Below the pieces are notes generated by a model. The model saw only the letters and a list, made by a program, of their open reading frames with translations. It made no database searches and was not told where the DNA came from. Position numbers and translations under genes: made by a program. DNA of 64,000 nt from Faecalibacterium sp. An122. GTDB lineage: Bacteria; Bacillota; Clostridia; Oscillospirales; Ruminococcaceae. Within the stretch, counting starts at the first letter, position 1. The number at the start of each line of letters is the position of its first letter. Shown one piece after another: positions 18,237 through 28,822 of this stretch. The stretch spans positions 1 through 64,000 of the forward strand of contig NZ_NFLL01000012.1 in assembly GCF_002160895.1 (NCBI RefSeq), in the 5' to 3' direction.

Positions 18237-19013
18237 TCAGGCGACGGCTTCCATGGTGAGGCGGCCAAGGAGCAGAACCAGGACCACCATCATCATGGGG
18301 CGGATCACCTTGGCGCCGCCCTTGAGGGCCAGACGGGACCCGATGAGGTTCCCCACAATGCCGCTGATGGCGCAGGGAATGGCGATATGGAACACCACCA
18401 ACCCCGAAGCCAGATAGGTCACCAGGCTGGCGTAGTTGCTGGCCATGTTCAGGACCTTGGCGTTGCCGCTGGCCCGCCGCATATCAAACCCCATGATGGT
18501 GCTGAAGGCAATGATGGCAAAGGTCCCGGTTCCCGGGCCGAACAGGCCGTCGTAACACCCGATGCCCACGCCGATGGCCAGGGCCTGAACCGCCCGCAGC
18601 CGGGTCAGGGCGCAGTCGCCGCAATCCCGGTCGGGGGCCTTCCACTGGGTCAGGATGATGACCGCCGCCACCGGCAGGATGCACAGCATCATCAGCCGCA
18701 GGGCCCCGTCACTGAGCCAGACCGCAATGTGGCTGCCGGCGGCGCTGCCCACAAAGCTGCCGGCCGCCGCCAGCAATCCCACCTTCACGTCCAGAGCGCC
18801 GCTGCGCAGAAACTTGCCGGTGGCAAAGGTGGTGCCGCAGGCGGCGCTGAACTTGTTGGTGCCGTAAGTATAATGGACCGGCAGCCCCGCAAACAGGTAG
18901 GCCGGCAGGCTGATGAGTCCGCCGCCGCCCGCCGCCGAGTCCACAATCCCCGCAAAACCCGCCATGCAGATCAGAAAAAGCAGCATGGGGCCGCTTACCG
19001 TGATTTCTCCCAT
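18237..19013 (-). CDS. TauE/SafE-family membrane transporter
   Basis: Predicted anion exporter or permease of 258 residues with about eight membrane segments in two repeats. Family features include the first-helix GFAGIVDSAAGGGGLISLPA and the second-repeat IGCYDGLFGPGTGTF. The start at ATG 19013 follows GAGGGGAAACATTTT; a longer version from an upstream ATG is basic and lacks a ribosome site. TauE/SafE proteins move sulfite, sulfoacetate or other small organic anions; the substrate here is unknown. It lies 31 bases after the serine hydrolase gene and is likely the last gene of that operon. Confidence 0.88.
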   Translation of the reverse strand: MGEITVSGPMLLFLICMAGFAGIVDSAAGGGGLISLPAYLFAGLPVHYTYGTNKFSAACGTTFATGKFLRSGALDVKVGLLAAAGSFVGSAAGSHIAVWLSDGALRLMMLCILPVAAVIILTQWKAPDRDCGDCALTRLRAVQALAIGVGIGCYDGLFGPGTGTFAIIAFSTIMGFDMRRASGNAKVLNMASNYASLVTYLASGLVVFHIAIPCAISGIVGNLIGSRLALKGGAKVIRPMMMVVLVLLLGRLTMEAVA

Positions 19014-19044
19014 AAAATGTTTCCCCTCTCGTTTTTGTCTTCCC

Positions 19045-19893
19045 TTACAGCCACAGCCGGCCCTCACAGGCCAGCACCTGGTCCAGGATCATCCGGCTCA
19101 CCTTCGCACCGTATACCATGGCGGGGTGAGCGTTGTATTCAATGATGTCGTCAAAATTTTTATTCATCAGGACGATGACGTACTCCCCGTAGGGGGTGTG
19201 GACGATGCCGCCGTCGTTGCGGCATGCGTTCATGCTGCCGCTCTTGCTGGCCACCCAGATCAGCTCCTCCTCCCCGGTCTCCTCGCAGTCCAGGTAGTAG
19301 GGCGGGAAATTCCCGGTCAGCATGGTGTTGTAGTGCTGGGCCCGAAAGATGGCCAGCATGTCGGCGCTGGCCTCCCGGCTCACCAGGGTTCCGCGGGCCA
19401 CCCGGGCGAACAGGCCCGCATAATCCCGGGGTGTGGTGGTGCCCAGCTTGTCGTACCGGTCAAAGTGGAGGGGGTTGTGGAGCACCGTATGCTCAAACCC
19501 CAGCTCCTGAATGCACCGGTTGATCTCCTCCAGGCCCAGGTAGTCGATGATCATGTTGGTGGCGATGTTGTCCGAACAGATAATCATCATGGTGGCGGCA
19601 TCCTTCACCTTGAGGGCCGCCCCCACTCCCAGGGCCCGCAGCATCCCCGAGCCGTCCACAAAGTGTTCCGGCCGGTAGGTGACGGTGTCCTCCAGGCTGG
19701 CCTTGCCCCGGCTGGCCTGCAGGTACAAAGCCGCCAGGATATACGCCTTGATGGTGGAGGCCGTCTCAAAGGGTTCGTCGGCCCCCATCTCCACCGTATG
19801 GCCCTGCAGGTCGTCCACAAAGACGCTCATCTGGCCATGATAGGAATAGAGCTCCGCCGCAATCCGCTTTTCCAGGGTCATGTTCTGATCCAT
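19045..19893 (-). CDS. class A beta-lactamase-like serine hydrolase, no signal peptide
   Basis: Penicillin-binding/beta-lactamase fold protein of 282 residues. All three active-site motifs are present: STIK (Ser46, Lys49), SDN (107-109) and KSG (217-219), plus GTTTPRDYA in the omega-loop region. The Glu166 of true class A beta-lactamases is not evident in that loop. There is no N-terminal signal, so a cytoplasmic peptidase or esterase acting on cell-wall fragments is more likely than antibiotic resistance. It lies in a run with an M19 dipeptidase and an NlpC/P60 hydrolase, which supports a role in muropeptide breakdown. This role is an inference. Confidence 0.85.
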   Translation of the reverse strand: MDQNMTLEKRIAAELYSYHGQMSVFVDDLQGHTVEMGADEPFETASTIKAYILAALYLQASRGKASLEDTVTYRPEHFVDGSGMLRALGVGAALKVKDAATMMIICSDNIATNMIIDYLGLEEINRCIQELGFEHTVLHNPLHFDRYDKLGTTTPRDYAGLFARVARGTLVSREASADMLAIFRAQHYNTMLTGNFPPYYLDCEETGEEELIWVASKSGSMNACRNDGGIVHTPYGEYVIVLMNKNFDDIIEYNAHPAMVYGAKVSRMILDQVLACEGRLWL

Positions 19894-19978
19894 CTTGTAT
19901 CATTCCTCGTCCGTTTTTCAGTTTGTAAATTTTATCCGTATCCAGCCGGTAGAATTCCGCCCGGATATTGCGCTCCGG

Positions 19979-20968
19979 TCACAGATTTTCCTCAAAGAAC
20001 CGCCGGGCGTTGCGCCAGAAGATCCCTTCCACCTCGTCCTCGGTGAAGCCTTCTTTCCGCAGGGCGTCGGCCAGCAGGGGCATTTTGTCGCAGCTGTCCA
20101 GTTCCAGCGGCCCGCCGATGCCGTCAAAGTCGCTGCCCAGGGCGATCATCTGCACCCCGCCCACCTGCTTGAAGTGGGCCGCGTGTTTGGCGATGAGGGA
20201 TGTGGTGCTGCGGCAGAGAGCCGGGGCGGGCTGGTCGTCCAGGAAGGCGGTGCAGTAGTTCAGGCCCGCGATGCAGCCCCGTTCGGCCATGGCCCGGATC
20301 ATCTCGTCGGTGAGGTTGCGGCAGTGAGGGGCCAGCGCCCGGCAGTTGGAATGGCTGGCCGCAAAGGGCCGGGTGCTGTGTTCCACCACGTCCCAGAATC
20401 CCCGGTCGGACAGGTGGCTCACGTCCACGATCATGCGGAGCCGCTCCATCTCGGCCAGGAAGGCCAGGCCGGTCCCGGTGAGGCCGTGGTGGGCGTCGGG
20501 CGGGCAGGGCCACAGCTGGGGCCCCTCCGCCTTGACGTTGGAGGCCGCCAGCTGGTTGTCGTAGTTCCAGGTGAGGGTCATCATCCGGACCCCCAGCTCA
20601 TACAGCCGCCGCAGGACTCCCAGGCTCCCCTTGCAGCAGCCGCCCTCCTCCACCGTCAGCAGGGCGCTGATCTTGCCGGCGGCAGCGTTGCGGGCGATGT
20701 CGGCGGCAGTGTACACCGGGGCGATCCGGTCGGGATAGGCCGCCATGATCCGCTTGAAGATATCGATTTCTTCCAGGGCGGTGACCAGAGGGTCCTCCCC
20801 CGAGCCCAGGTTCACAAAGGCCGCCAGGCACTGGAGCATATAGTCCCCGGCCTCCAGCCGGGTCAGGTCGATGTGGAGGTCGTTGCGTTCAAAATTCGCC
20901 GGCCGGCCTTCCTTTTCGGCGTGGCGCAGCTCGCTGAGGGTATCGCAGTGCAGATCCCATACTTTCAT
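19979..20968 (-). CDS. membrane-dipeptidase family (M19) zinc dipeptidase
   Basis: Two-zinc dipeptidase of 329 residues. Metal ligands and shell are visible: DLHCDTLSE near the N-terminus, LLTVEEGG bridging Glu, VDVSHLS, ASHSNCRAL and GSDFDG. M19 enzymes cleave L-X/D-Y and D-Ala-containing dipeptides. ATG 20968 follows AAGGGGAG at nine bases; a GTG 21 bases upstream would overlap that site. The gene is 24 bases after an NlpC/P60 gene and has no signal peptide, so it is cytoplasmic and fits the last step of peptide recycling from the wall. Confidence 0.92.
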   Translation of the reverse strand: MKVWDLHCDTLSELRHAEKEGRPANFERNDLHIDLTRLEAGDYMLQCLAAFVNLGSGEDPLVTALEEIDIFKRIMAAYPDRIAPVYTAADIARNAAAGKISALLTVEEGGCCKGSLGVLRRLYELGVRMMTLTWNYDNQLAASNVKAEGPQLWPCPPDAHHGLTGTGLAFLAEMERLRMIVDVSHLSDRGFWDVVEHSTRPFAASHSNCRALAPHCRNLTDEMIRAMAERGCIAGLNYCTAFLDDQPAPALCRSTTSLIAKHAAHFKQVGGVQMIALGSDFDGIGGPLELDSCDKMPLLADALRKEGFTEDEVEGIFWRNARRFFEENL

Positions 20969-20992
20969 GGTGGGCGTCTCCCCTTTCACCGT

Positions 20993-21952
20993 TCAAAATA
21001 TCGTGCCCACGGCTGTGAGCTTCCGGTCCAGGTCCTCCCGGTAGAGGGGGCTGGCCGGGTCCAGGCTGTTGTACACCACCCCGCCGCTGGCCGCCGCCCC
21101 GGTGGAGTGGATGTACAGCCCCTCCCCCAGATAGAGGGCCACATGGCCGGGGAAATACAGGGTATCTCCCGGCTGCATGGCGGCGCGGGGGATTTCCCGC
21201 ACCGGCCAGCCCGGCTTGATGCTGGCGTTGCGGTAGATGAGGACCCCGTTCTGCATATAGACGTTGCTCACCAGGCCCGAGCAGTCCACCCCGGCCCCGG
21301 CCTTGCCGCCCCAGCGGTACTGGGCCCCCAGATACTTCCGGGCCGTCTCGCAGACCGCCCGGCGGAAGGCTCCTTCGTTCCCGCCGTGCCACCGGTCCAG
21401 CGCCCGCTGGACCAGCTGGCCGGGCTGAATGCCCAGAGCCTGGGCCAAAGCGTCGTCAAAGGGCAGGCCCTCCCGCTGGGTAAAGACGGCGTCCTCCTCC
21501 CAGGCCAGGGGTTCCAGAGACTGGTTCCAGGCCCAGGCGGGCCGGCCGTCCGCCAGCAGAACCCGGGTCCAGCCCTCCACCGGTTCCCCTTCAGGGGCCA
21601 GGCGGAGCCGGCTGCCCCGGCCCACCGTCAAGAGCCGGACCCCCGCCACTTTGGGGCAGGTCAGCAGGTCGGTCTCCCGGGCCGCCATCACCGACGGCGC
21701 GGACAGATAGGCCCGCAGCTGTTCCTCGGTCAGGAACAGCAGGTCTTCCCGGTCCACATAGCCGGGATAGCCGTAAAAGGTGCAGACCCGGACCATTCCC
21801 TCCCCGTCCGGGTCCTCCACCACCTGGCAGCTCTGGCCGTAGAGGCCCTCGTCCCCGATGGCGGACAGCAGCTGCCCGTCCTCGCCCGGACGGGTTTTCT
21901 CCGGCAGGTCGTAAATGGTGGCCGCCGGGCGGATAAACAGCGCGTATTGCAC
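20993..21952 (-). CDS. cytoplasmic NlpC/P60 peptidase (YkfC-like)
   Basis: Cysteine peptidase of 319 residues. Residues 1-150 contain two SH3-like segments; the C-terminal NlpC/P60 domain has catalytic Cys224 (VDCSGLV), His270 (FPGHVALYLG) and His282 (YIHSTG). By family knowledge it cleaves gamma-D-Glu-diamino acid bonds in muropeptides. There is no signal peptide. GTG at 21952 follows AAGGAGG at eight bases. A good promoter lies just upstream, making this the first gene of a likely four-gene operon (NlpC/P60, M19 dipeptidase, serine hydrolase, TauE). B. subtilis ykfABCD pairs a similar enzyme with peptide recycling. Confidence 0.92.
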   Translation of the reverse strand: MQYALFIRPAATIYDLPEKTRPGEDGQLLSAIGDEGLYGQSCQVVEDPDGEGMVRVCTFYGYPGYVDREDLLFLTEEQLRAYLSAPSVMAARETDLLTCPKVAGVRLLTVGRGSRLRLAPEGEPVEGWTRVLLADGRPAWAWNQSLEPLAWEEDAVFTQREGLPFDDALAQALGIQPGQLVQRALDRWHGGNEGAFRRAVCETARKYLGAQYRWGGKAGAGVDCSGLVSNVYMQNGVLIYRNASIKPGWPVREIPRAAMQPGDTLYFPGHVALYLGEGLYIHSTGAAASGGVVYNSLDPASPLYREDLDRKLTAVGTIF

Positions 21953-21985
21953 AGTGCAGCCCTCCTTTGTTTCACTCGGTCTATC

Positions 21986-22014
21986 ATTGTAGCATCACGG
22001 GGCGAAAAATGCAA
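21986..22014 (-). promoter_or_regulatory. promoter of the NlpC/P60 operon
   Basis: Minus strand: TTGCAT (22014-22009), 17 bases, TACAAT (21991-21986), about 35 bases before the GTG start. Confidence 0.72.
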
Positions 22015-22057
22015 CAAAACCGCGGACTTTTCCCTCTTTGGCCCCCGGCGGGGCCGC

Positions 22058-22085
22058 TTGACATCCGCCGCCGCTGCGCTATAAT
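22058..22085 (+). promoter_or_regulatory. promoter of the second MarR/ABC operon
   Basis: TTGACA, 16 bases, TATAAT, both boxes consensus. It is followed at once by two operator-like palindromes. Confidence 0.85.
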
Positions 22086-22106
22086 GAAAAAGCTGTGGCA
22101 CAATCA

Positions 22107-22133
22107 TTGACATATCAACCATTGACGCATCAA
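22107..22133 (+). promoter_or_regulatory. tandem MarR-type operators TTGA-N4-TCAA
   Basis: Two perfect palindromes, TTGA-CATA-TCAA and TTGA-CGCA-TCAA, start 15 bases apart, downstream of the -10 box and before the marR ribosome site. The same-face spacing and position suggest cooperative autorepression by the MarR protein encoded next. Confidence 0.7.
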
Positions 22134-22149
22134 GAAAGGAGCCTTTTCC

Positions 22150-22593
22150 ATGGAAAACGGCTTTCACATGCTGCTGTACCGGGCGTTCCACGCCCAGCGC
22201 GCCTGGCTGCGGCCGGGCCGCGCCGCCCTGGGCCTGGGCCCCGGCCAGCCCAAGCTGATCTGTTATCTGGCCCGGAAGGGTCCCTGCAGCCAGAAGCATC
22301 TGGCCTGTTACTTTGAGGTGGACCCGGCGGCGGTCTGCCGGATGCTGGACTCGCTGGAAAAAGGCGGGTTCATCACCCGCCGGGTGGACCAGAACGACCG
22401 CCGCACCGGCATCGTCCAGCTGACCGAGGCGGGCCGGGCCGCCGCCGACGCCTGGCAGGAGGACTGCCAGGCCATGGAACAGCAGATGCTGCGGGGCTTT
22501 TCGGACCAGGAGGCCCGGCAGTTTGCCGACTACCTGCGCCGGGCCCGGGAAAATCTGCGGGCCGCACCGGCCCCCAAGGAGGAAACGCCGTGA
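22150..22593 (+). CDS. MarR-family transcriptional regulator, second copy
   Basis: Winged-helix regulator of 147 residues. The helix-turn-helix is CSQKHLACYFEVDPAAVCRM, and the wing has the typical DQNDRRTGIVQLTEAG. ATG 22150 follows AAAGGAG at eight bases. The stop overlaps the next start by four bases (GTGA), so regulator and exporter are translationally coupled. It is a distant paralogue of the regulator at 8272 and heads the same gene order, with different operators. Confidence 0.94.
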   Translation: MENGFHMLLYRAFHAQRAWLRPGRAALGLGPGQPKLICYLARKGPCSQKHLACYFEVDPAAVCRMLDSLEKGGFITRRVDQNDRRTGIVQLTEAGRAAADAWQEDCQAMEQQMLRGFSDQEARQFADYLRRARENLRAAPAPKEETP

Positions 22594-24344
22594 AGGATTT
22601 GAAACGCCTGCTTCAATACATGGGCCCCTACCGCCGGGACATGGCCCTGGGGATGCTGCTGGTGGTGATCGAGAGCGCCTTTGAGATGTTCATTCCCATT
22701 CTCATGAGCCAGATCATCGACGCAGGGGTAGCCCAGCGGGATGTGGCCGTCATCCTGCGGATCGGCCTGGAGATGGCCGCCTGCGCCCTGCTGGCCCTCA
22801 TCACCGGCCTGCTGTACGCCAAATACGCCGCCCGGGCCTCCTACGGCTTCGGCGCCCGGATCCGCCAGGCCCAATACGCCAAAGTCCAGGCCTACGCCTT
22901 CGGCAACCTGGACCACTTTGAGACCTCTTCCCTCATCACCCGGATGACCACCGACGTGTCGGTGGTGCAGAACGCCATCAACGGCGGATTCCGGCCCATG
23001 GTGCGGGGCCCCGCCATGCTGGTGCTGGGTGTGGCTTTGTCCTTCTATATGAGCCCCCGGCTGGCGGTGGTGTTCTTTGTCTGCGCCCCCATTCTGGGCC
23101 TGGTGCTGGTGTTGGTGGTGCGGCGGATCGCCCCCATGTACACCCGGCTCCAGCAGGCCATGGACCACCTGAACACGGTGGTGCAGGAATGCCTCACCGC
23201 CATCCGGGCGGTAAAAGCCTTTGTCCGGGGCCAGTACGAGGAGGAAAAGTTCCGCCAGGTCAACACCGAACTGATGAACGTGAGCCTCTCCACCTTCCGC
23301 ACGGCGGTGCTCAACCTGCCGGCCTTCCAGCTGACCATGTACGCCGCCATGGTGATGATTCTTTGGTTCGGCGGGCAGATGATTCTGGCCGGGACGTTGA
23401 CGGTGGGCCGGCTCACCAGCTTCCTCAGCTATGTGCTGCAGGTGATGAACTCCCTGATGATGATTTCCAACGTCTTTCTGCTGATGACCCGTTCCCTGGC
23501 CAGCGCCCACCGGATCGCCGAGGTGCTGGACGAGGAGGTGGAGCTCACCTCCCCCCAAGACGCCGTGAAGGAAATCCCCGACGGGGGCGTGGTCTTTGAG
23601 AACGTCTCCTTCAAGTACCACCCCGACGCCGCCGAATACGCCCTGGCGGGAATCAACCTGACCATCCGGCCGGGGCAGACGGTGGGGATTCTGGGAGGCA
23701 CCGGCTCGGCCAAGTCCACCCTGGTGCAGCTGATTCCCCGTCTGTACGACGCCACCGAGGGCCGGGTGCTGGTGGGCGGACAGGACGTCCGCCGCTACGA
23801 TTTGACCGCCCTGCGGGACGCCGTGGGCATCGTCTTGCAGAAAAACGTGCTGTTTTCGGGGACGGTGCGGGACAACCTGAAATGGGGCAATCCCGACGCC
23901 GACGACGAGACCCTGTGGGCCGCCTGCCGGGCCGCCCAGGCGGAGGAATTTCTCCGCCGGATGCCCGGGGGCCTGGACGCCGACCTGGGCCAGGGCGGCG
24001 TCAACGTGTCGGGCGGCCAGAAACAGCGCCTGTGTATCGCCCGCACCCTGCTGAAAAAGCCCAAGATCCTGATTTTTGACGACTCGGTCAGCGCGGTGGA
24101 CACCGCCACCGAGGCCAAAATCCGCAAAGCCCTCAGCGACCTGACCGGCGTCACCAAAATCATCATCGCCCAGCGGGTCACTTCGGTGATGGGCACCGAC
24201 CAGATTGTGGTGCTGGAGGACGGACAGATTCACGCTGTGGGCACCCACAGCCAGCTGCTGGCCTCCGACCCCATCTACCAGGAAATCTATCACTCTCAGA
24301 TGAAAGGAGGCGGCGCGGATGCCGGCACGGCAGATCACGGGTAA
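22590..24344 (+). CDS. ABC exporter half-transporter, degenerate-site subunit, second copy
   Basis: Half-transporter of 584 residues, closely resembling the gene at 8836. GTG start overlaps the marR stop and follows AAGGAGG. It has a six-helix membrane domain and a nucleotide-binding domain with Walker A GGTGSAKST and signature VSGGQKQR. The catalytic Glu is replaced by Asp (ILIFDDSVSAVD) and the H-loop His by Gln (IIAQRVTSV), the same two changes as in the first cluster. It overlaps the next gene by 26 bases. Confidence 0.95.
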   Translation: MKDLKRLLQYMGPYRRDMALGMLLVVIESAFEMFIPILMSQIIDAGVAQRDVAVILRIGLEMAACALLALITGLLYAKYAARASYGFGARIRQAQYAKVQAYAFGNLDHFETSSLITRMTTDVSVVQNAINGGFRPMVRGPAMLVLGVALSFYMSPRLAVVFFVCAPILGLVLVLVVRRIAPMYTRLQQAMDHLNTVVQECLTAIRAVKAFVRGQYEEEKFRQVNTELMNVSLSTFRTAVLNLPAFQLTMYAAMVMILWFGGQMILAGTLTVGRLTSFLSYVLQVMNSLMMISNVFLLMTRSLASAHRIAEVLDEEVELTSPQDAVKEIPDGGVVFENVSFKYHPDAAEYALAGINLTIRPGQTVGILGGTGSAKSTLVQLIPRLYDATEGRVLVGGQDVRRYDLTALRDAVGIVLQKNVLFSGTVRDNLKWGNPDADDETLWAACRAAQAEEFLRRMPGGLDADLGQGGVNVSGGQKQRLCIARTLLKKPKILIFDDSVSAVDTATEAKIRKALSDLTGVTKIIIAQRVTSVMGTDQIVVLEDGQIHAVGTHSQLLASDPIYQEIYHSQMKGGGADAGTADHG

Positions 24345-26163
24345 AAAGCCCAAGAACTTCTGGCGCACCCTGAAAACCCTGCTGTCCTACATGGGGCAGC
24401 ACAAATTCCTGTTTCTTGCGGTGGCGTTGCTGGTGACCATCAGCGCCCTGGGCAACCTGCTGGGCACCTATATGATCCGCCCGGTGGTGAACAGCGTGGG
24501 CGCCGGGGACGCCGACGCCCTGGCCCGGGGTGTGCTGCTCACCGCCCTCATCTGCGGCATAGGCGCTCTGGCCGCCTTTGGCTACACCCAGACCATGGTC
24601 TACGCCGCCCAGAAGGTCCTGTACGACATCCGGCGGGACCTGTTCGCCCACATCCAGTCCCTGCCCCTGCGGTTCTTTGACACCCAGCTCCACGGGGACA
24701 TCATGAGCTATTTCACCAACGACGTGGACACGGTGGCCGACGCCCTGAACAACAGTTTCGCCATGACCATCCAGAGCTTCATCCAGATGACCGGCACCCT
24801 AGTGATGCTGTTTGTGCTGAACTGGCGTCTGTCCCTGATCGTAGTGGTGGGCTACGCGGCCATGTTCCTGTACATCCGGTTCAGCGCCAAACGCAGTACC
24901 TCCTACTACACCACCCAGCAGGCGGCCCTGGGGGACGTCAACGGCTACATTGAGGAGATGGTCAGCGGCCAGAAGGTGGTGAAGGTGTTCAACCACGAGC
25001 CGGAAAACCTCCGGATCTTCGGGGAGAAAAACGAGACCCTCCGCAAGGCCGGCACCGGCGCCCAGAGCTACGCCGCCACCATGGTGCCGGCGGTGGTGAG
25101 CATCTCCTATATCAATTACGCCGTGGTGGCGGTGGTGGGGGGCCTGATGGTTTTGAACGGCATGACCGACATCGGCAGCCTGTCCAGCTATCTGGTGTTT
25201 GTCCGCCAGGCCGCCATGCCCATCAACCAGTTCACCCAGCAGAGCAATTTCCTGCTGGCGGCCATGGCGGGCGCCGAGCGGATTTTTGAGGCCATGCGGC
25301 TGGACCCCGAGGTGGACGAGGGGAAAATCCGCCTGGTGAACGTCCAGGAGAAGGACGGCGTCCTCACCGCCTGCGACCAAAAGACGGGGCTGTGGGCCTG
25401 GCAGAAGCCGGACGGCGAACTGGTGCCCCTGCGGGGGGATGTGCGGTTCCACGACGTGAGTTTCGGCTATGAGCCGGGCCATCCCATCCTGAAAAACGTC
25501 AGCCTCTACGCAAAGCCGGGCCAGAAGATCGCCTTTGTGGGCTCCACCGGCGCCGGCAAGACCACCATCACCAACCTGATCAACCGGTTCTATGACATCG
25601 ACGCCGGCAGCGTCACCTACGACGGCATCGACGTGCGGGACATCGCCAAGGATTCCCTCCGCCGGTCTTTGGGCATCGTCCTGCAGGACACCCACCTGTT
25701 CACCGGCACCATCGCCGACAACATCCGTTTCGGCAAGCTGGACGCCACCCGGGAGGAGATCATCCGGGCGGCCAAGGTGGCCAACGCCGACTCCTTCATC
25801 CGCCGCCTGCCCCAGGGCTACGACACCCGCATCACCTCGGACGGCGCCAGCCTGTCCCAGGGCCAGCGGCAGCTGCTGGCCATCGCCCGGGCGGCGGTGG
25901 CCGACCCGCCGGTGCTGATTCTGGACGAGGCCACCAGCTCCATCGACACCCGCACCGAGTCCCTGATCGAAAAGGGCATGGACCAGCTGATGGAGGGCCG
26001 CACCGTCTTTGTGATCGCCCACCGCCTGTCCACCGTCCGCAACGCCAACGCCATCATGGTGCTGGAACAGGGCCAGATTGTGGAGCGGGGCGACCACGAC
26101 GCCCTGCTGGCCCAGAAGGGCGAATACTACCAGCTCTACAACGGCATGTTTGAGCTGTCCTGA
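24319..26163 (+). CDS. ABC exporter half-transporter, catalytic subunit, second copy
   Basis: Half-transporter of 614 residues and partner of the preceding gene. ATG 24319 follows AAAGGAGG at eight bases. The nucleotide-binding domain is canonical: Walker A STGAGKTT, LSQGQRQ signature, Walker B LILDEATSSID with Glu, H-loop VIAHRLSTV. Like the 10598 gene it carries an extra stretch of about 50 residues, with a WAWQKPDGE-like segment, between the membrane and ATPase domains. The two catalytic subunits thus share an unusual linker as well as context. Substrate unknown. Confidence 0.95.
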   Translation: MPARQITGKKPKNFWRTLKTLLSYMGQHKFLFLAVALLVTISALGNLLGTYMIRPVVNSVGAGDADALARGVLLTALICGIGALAAFGYTQTMVYAAQKVLYDIRRDLFAHIQSLPLRFFDTQLHGDIMSYFTNDVDTVADALNNSFAMTIQSFIQMTGTLVMLFVLNWRLSLIVVVGYAAMFLYIRFSAKRSTSYYTTQQAALGDVNGYIEEMVSGQKVVKVFNHEPENLRIFGEKNETLRKAGTGAQSYAATMVPAVVSISYINYAVVAVVGGLMVLNGMTDIGSLSSYLVFVRQAAMPINQFTQQSNFLLAAMAGAERIFEAMRLDPEVDEGKIRLVNVQEKDGVLTACDQKTGLWAWQKPDGELVPLRGDVRFHDVSFGYEPGHPILKNVSLYAKPGQKIAFVGSTGAGKTTITNLINRFYDIDAGSVTYDGIDVRDIAKDSLRRSLGIVLQDTHLFTGTIADNIRFGKLDATREEIIRAAKVANADSFIRRLPQGYDTRITSDGASLSQGQRQLLAIARAAVADPPVLILDEATSSIDTRTESLIEKGMDQLMEGRTVFVIAHRLSTVRNANAIMVLEQGQIVERGDHDALLAQKGEYYQLYNGMFELS

Positions 26164-26173
26164 CCTGGATACG

Positions 26174-26221
26174 CCAAAGCGCCCGCCTCCGGGAAACCGG
26201 GGACGGGCGCTTTGGTTTTTT
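26174..26221 (+). terminator. terminator of the second exporter operon
   Basis: CCAAAGCGCCCG pairs with CGGGCGCTTTGG with an inner CCGGGAAACCGG hairpin, followed by six T. Confidence 0.9.
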
Positions 26222-26232
26222 GGACCGACACG

Positions 26233-26271
26233 AAGCCCCCCGCAGAGACGTGCACTCTCTGCGGGGGGCTT
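26233..26271. terminator. hairpin between convergent transcripts
   Basis: AAGCCCCCCGCAGAGA pairs perfectly with TCTCTGCGGGGGGCTT around a seven-base loop. No T run follows on either side. It could end the PTS operon or block read-through. Confidence 0.55.
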
Positions 26272-26349
26272 CGGGCTAAGAGGAAAGACAGCCGGCGCGG
26301 CCGGACCGGTCCACGCAGTCAGGGCGCAGGCTGGCGGAGATGGCGTGCA

Positions 26350-27249
26350 TCAGCCCCGGCGCTGGACGTAATAGGCGTATGCGCCGATGAGGTTGGCGTC
26401 GTTGTAGTACTTGCAGGTGACCACCTGGGCCTCGGGCATCCCGTAGATGGCGGCCATCCGGTGGAGCTGGTCCAGGTTCTTCTGGAGGGATTCCATCAGC
26501 TTGGGCTGCTGGGAGATGCCGCCGCCGATGGCCACCCGCTCGGGGTCATAGATCAGCTGCAGGTTGCGGATCATCACCGCCAGCTGGGCGGTGAACCGGT
26601 CCAGGGCCATGCAGACGGCGGGGTCCCCCTCGTTCACCCAGCGGAACACGTCCTCGCCGTTGATGGAAGCGGGGTCCACCCCTTTGGCATAGGCGGCGGT
26701 GGTGATCAGCTTGCTGCTGCCGTTGAGGCCGCACCAGGTGTGCTCGATGGTCTCCACGTGCTCGTCCATGCTGATGGTGCTGAACTCACCCGCCGAAAAG
26801 TGCTTGCCCATACGGACCTTGCCGTCCTGGATCAGGGCGCCGCCGATGCCGGTGCCCAGCACAATCACCACGCCGTCGGCGCAGCCGGCCAGGGCGCCCC
26901 AGGAGGCCTCCGCCAGGGCGGCGGCCTTGGCGTCGTTCATCACCGTCACCGGCACGCCGCAGCGGGCTTCCAGCTCCTGCACCAGCGGGAAGTCCAGGCC
27001 CAGTTCCAGGGCGCCGGTGGTCTTGCAGATGCCGGCCTCGCTGTCGATGATGCCGGGATAGGAGATGGCGATGCCCTCCACCTGGCCCCGGAACTGCTCA
27101 TAAATCCCCGCCATGGCGTCCAGATGGGCGCTGCGGGAGCCGTGGGGCGAGGGGACCTTGCCGTGATGGGTCAGGTTCCGGTCCGAATCAATCAGCGCGT
27201 ATTTGATGGAGCTGCCGCCCACATCCAATGTAAGACAAATCCCTGCCAT
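26350..27249 (-). CDS. ROK-family sugar kinase
   Basis: Probable glucose or related hexose kinase of 299 residues. The ATP phosphate-binding motif LTLDVGGSSIKYALID opens the protein, the catalytic Asp is in VMNDAKAAALAE, and VLGTGIGGALI completes the ROK core. The CxCGxxGC zinc motif of many ROK kinases is not seen; a single WCGLNGSSK segment occupies that place. It lies 13 bases after the 6-phospho-beta-glucosidase gene, so it would phosphorylate the free glucose released when GH1 splits the phosphorylated disaccharide. Confidence 0.92.
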   Translation of the reverse strand: MAGICLTLDVGGSSIKYALIDSDRNLTHHGKVPSPHGSRSAHLDAMAGIYEQFRGQVEGIAISYPGIIDSEAGICKTTGALELGLDFPLVQELEARCGVPVTVMNDAKAAALAEASWGALAGCADGVVIVLGTGIGGALIQDGKVRMGKHFSAGEFSTISMDEHVETIEHTWCGLNGSSKLITTAAYAKGVDPASINGEDVFRWVNEGDPAVCMALDRFTAQLAVMIRNLQLIYDPERVAIGGGISQQPKLMESLQKNLDQLHRMAAIYGMPEAQVVTCKYYNDANLIGAYAYYVQRRG

Positions 27250-27262
27250 GATGTCCCCTCTC

Positions 27263-28822
<1,560 letters not shown>

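Noticed and set aside
19045-19893. Antibiotic-resistance beta-lactamase
   Set aside because: The three active-site motifs are present, but there is no signal peptide, no evident Glu166, and the context is wall-peptide enzymes; called a serine hydrolase instead.
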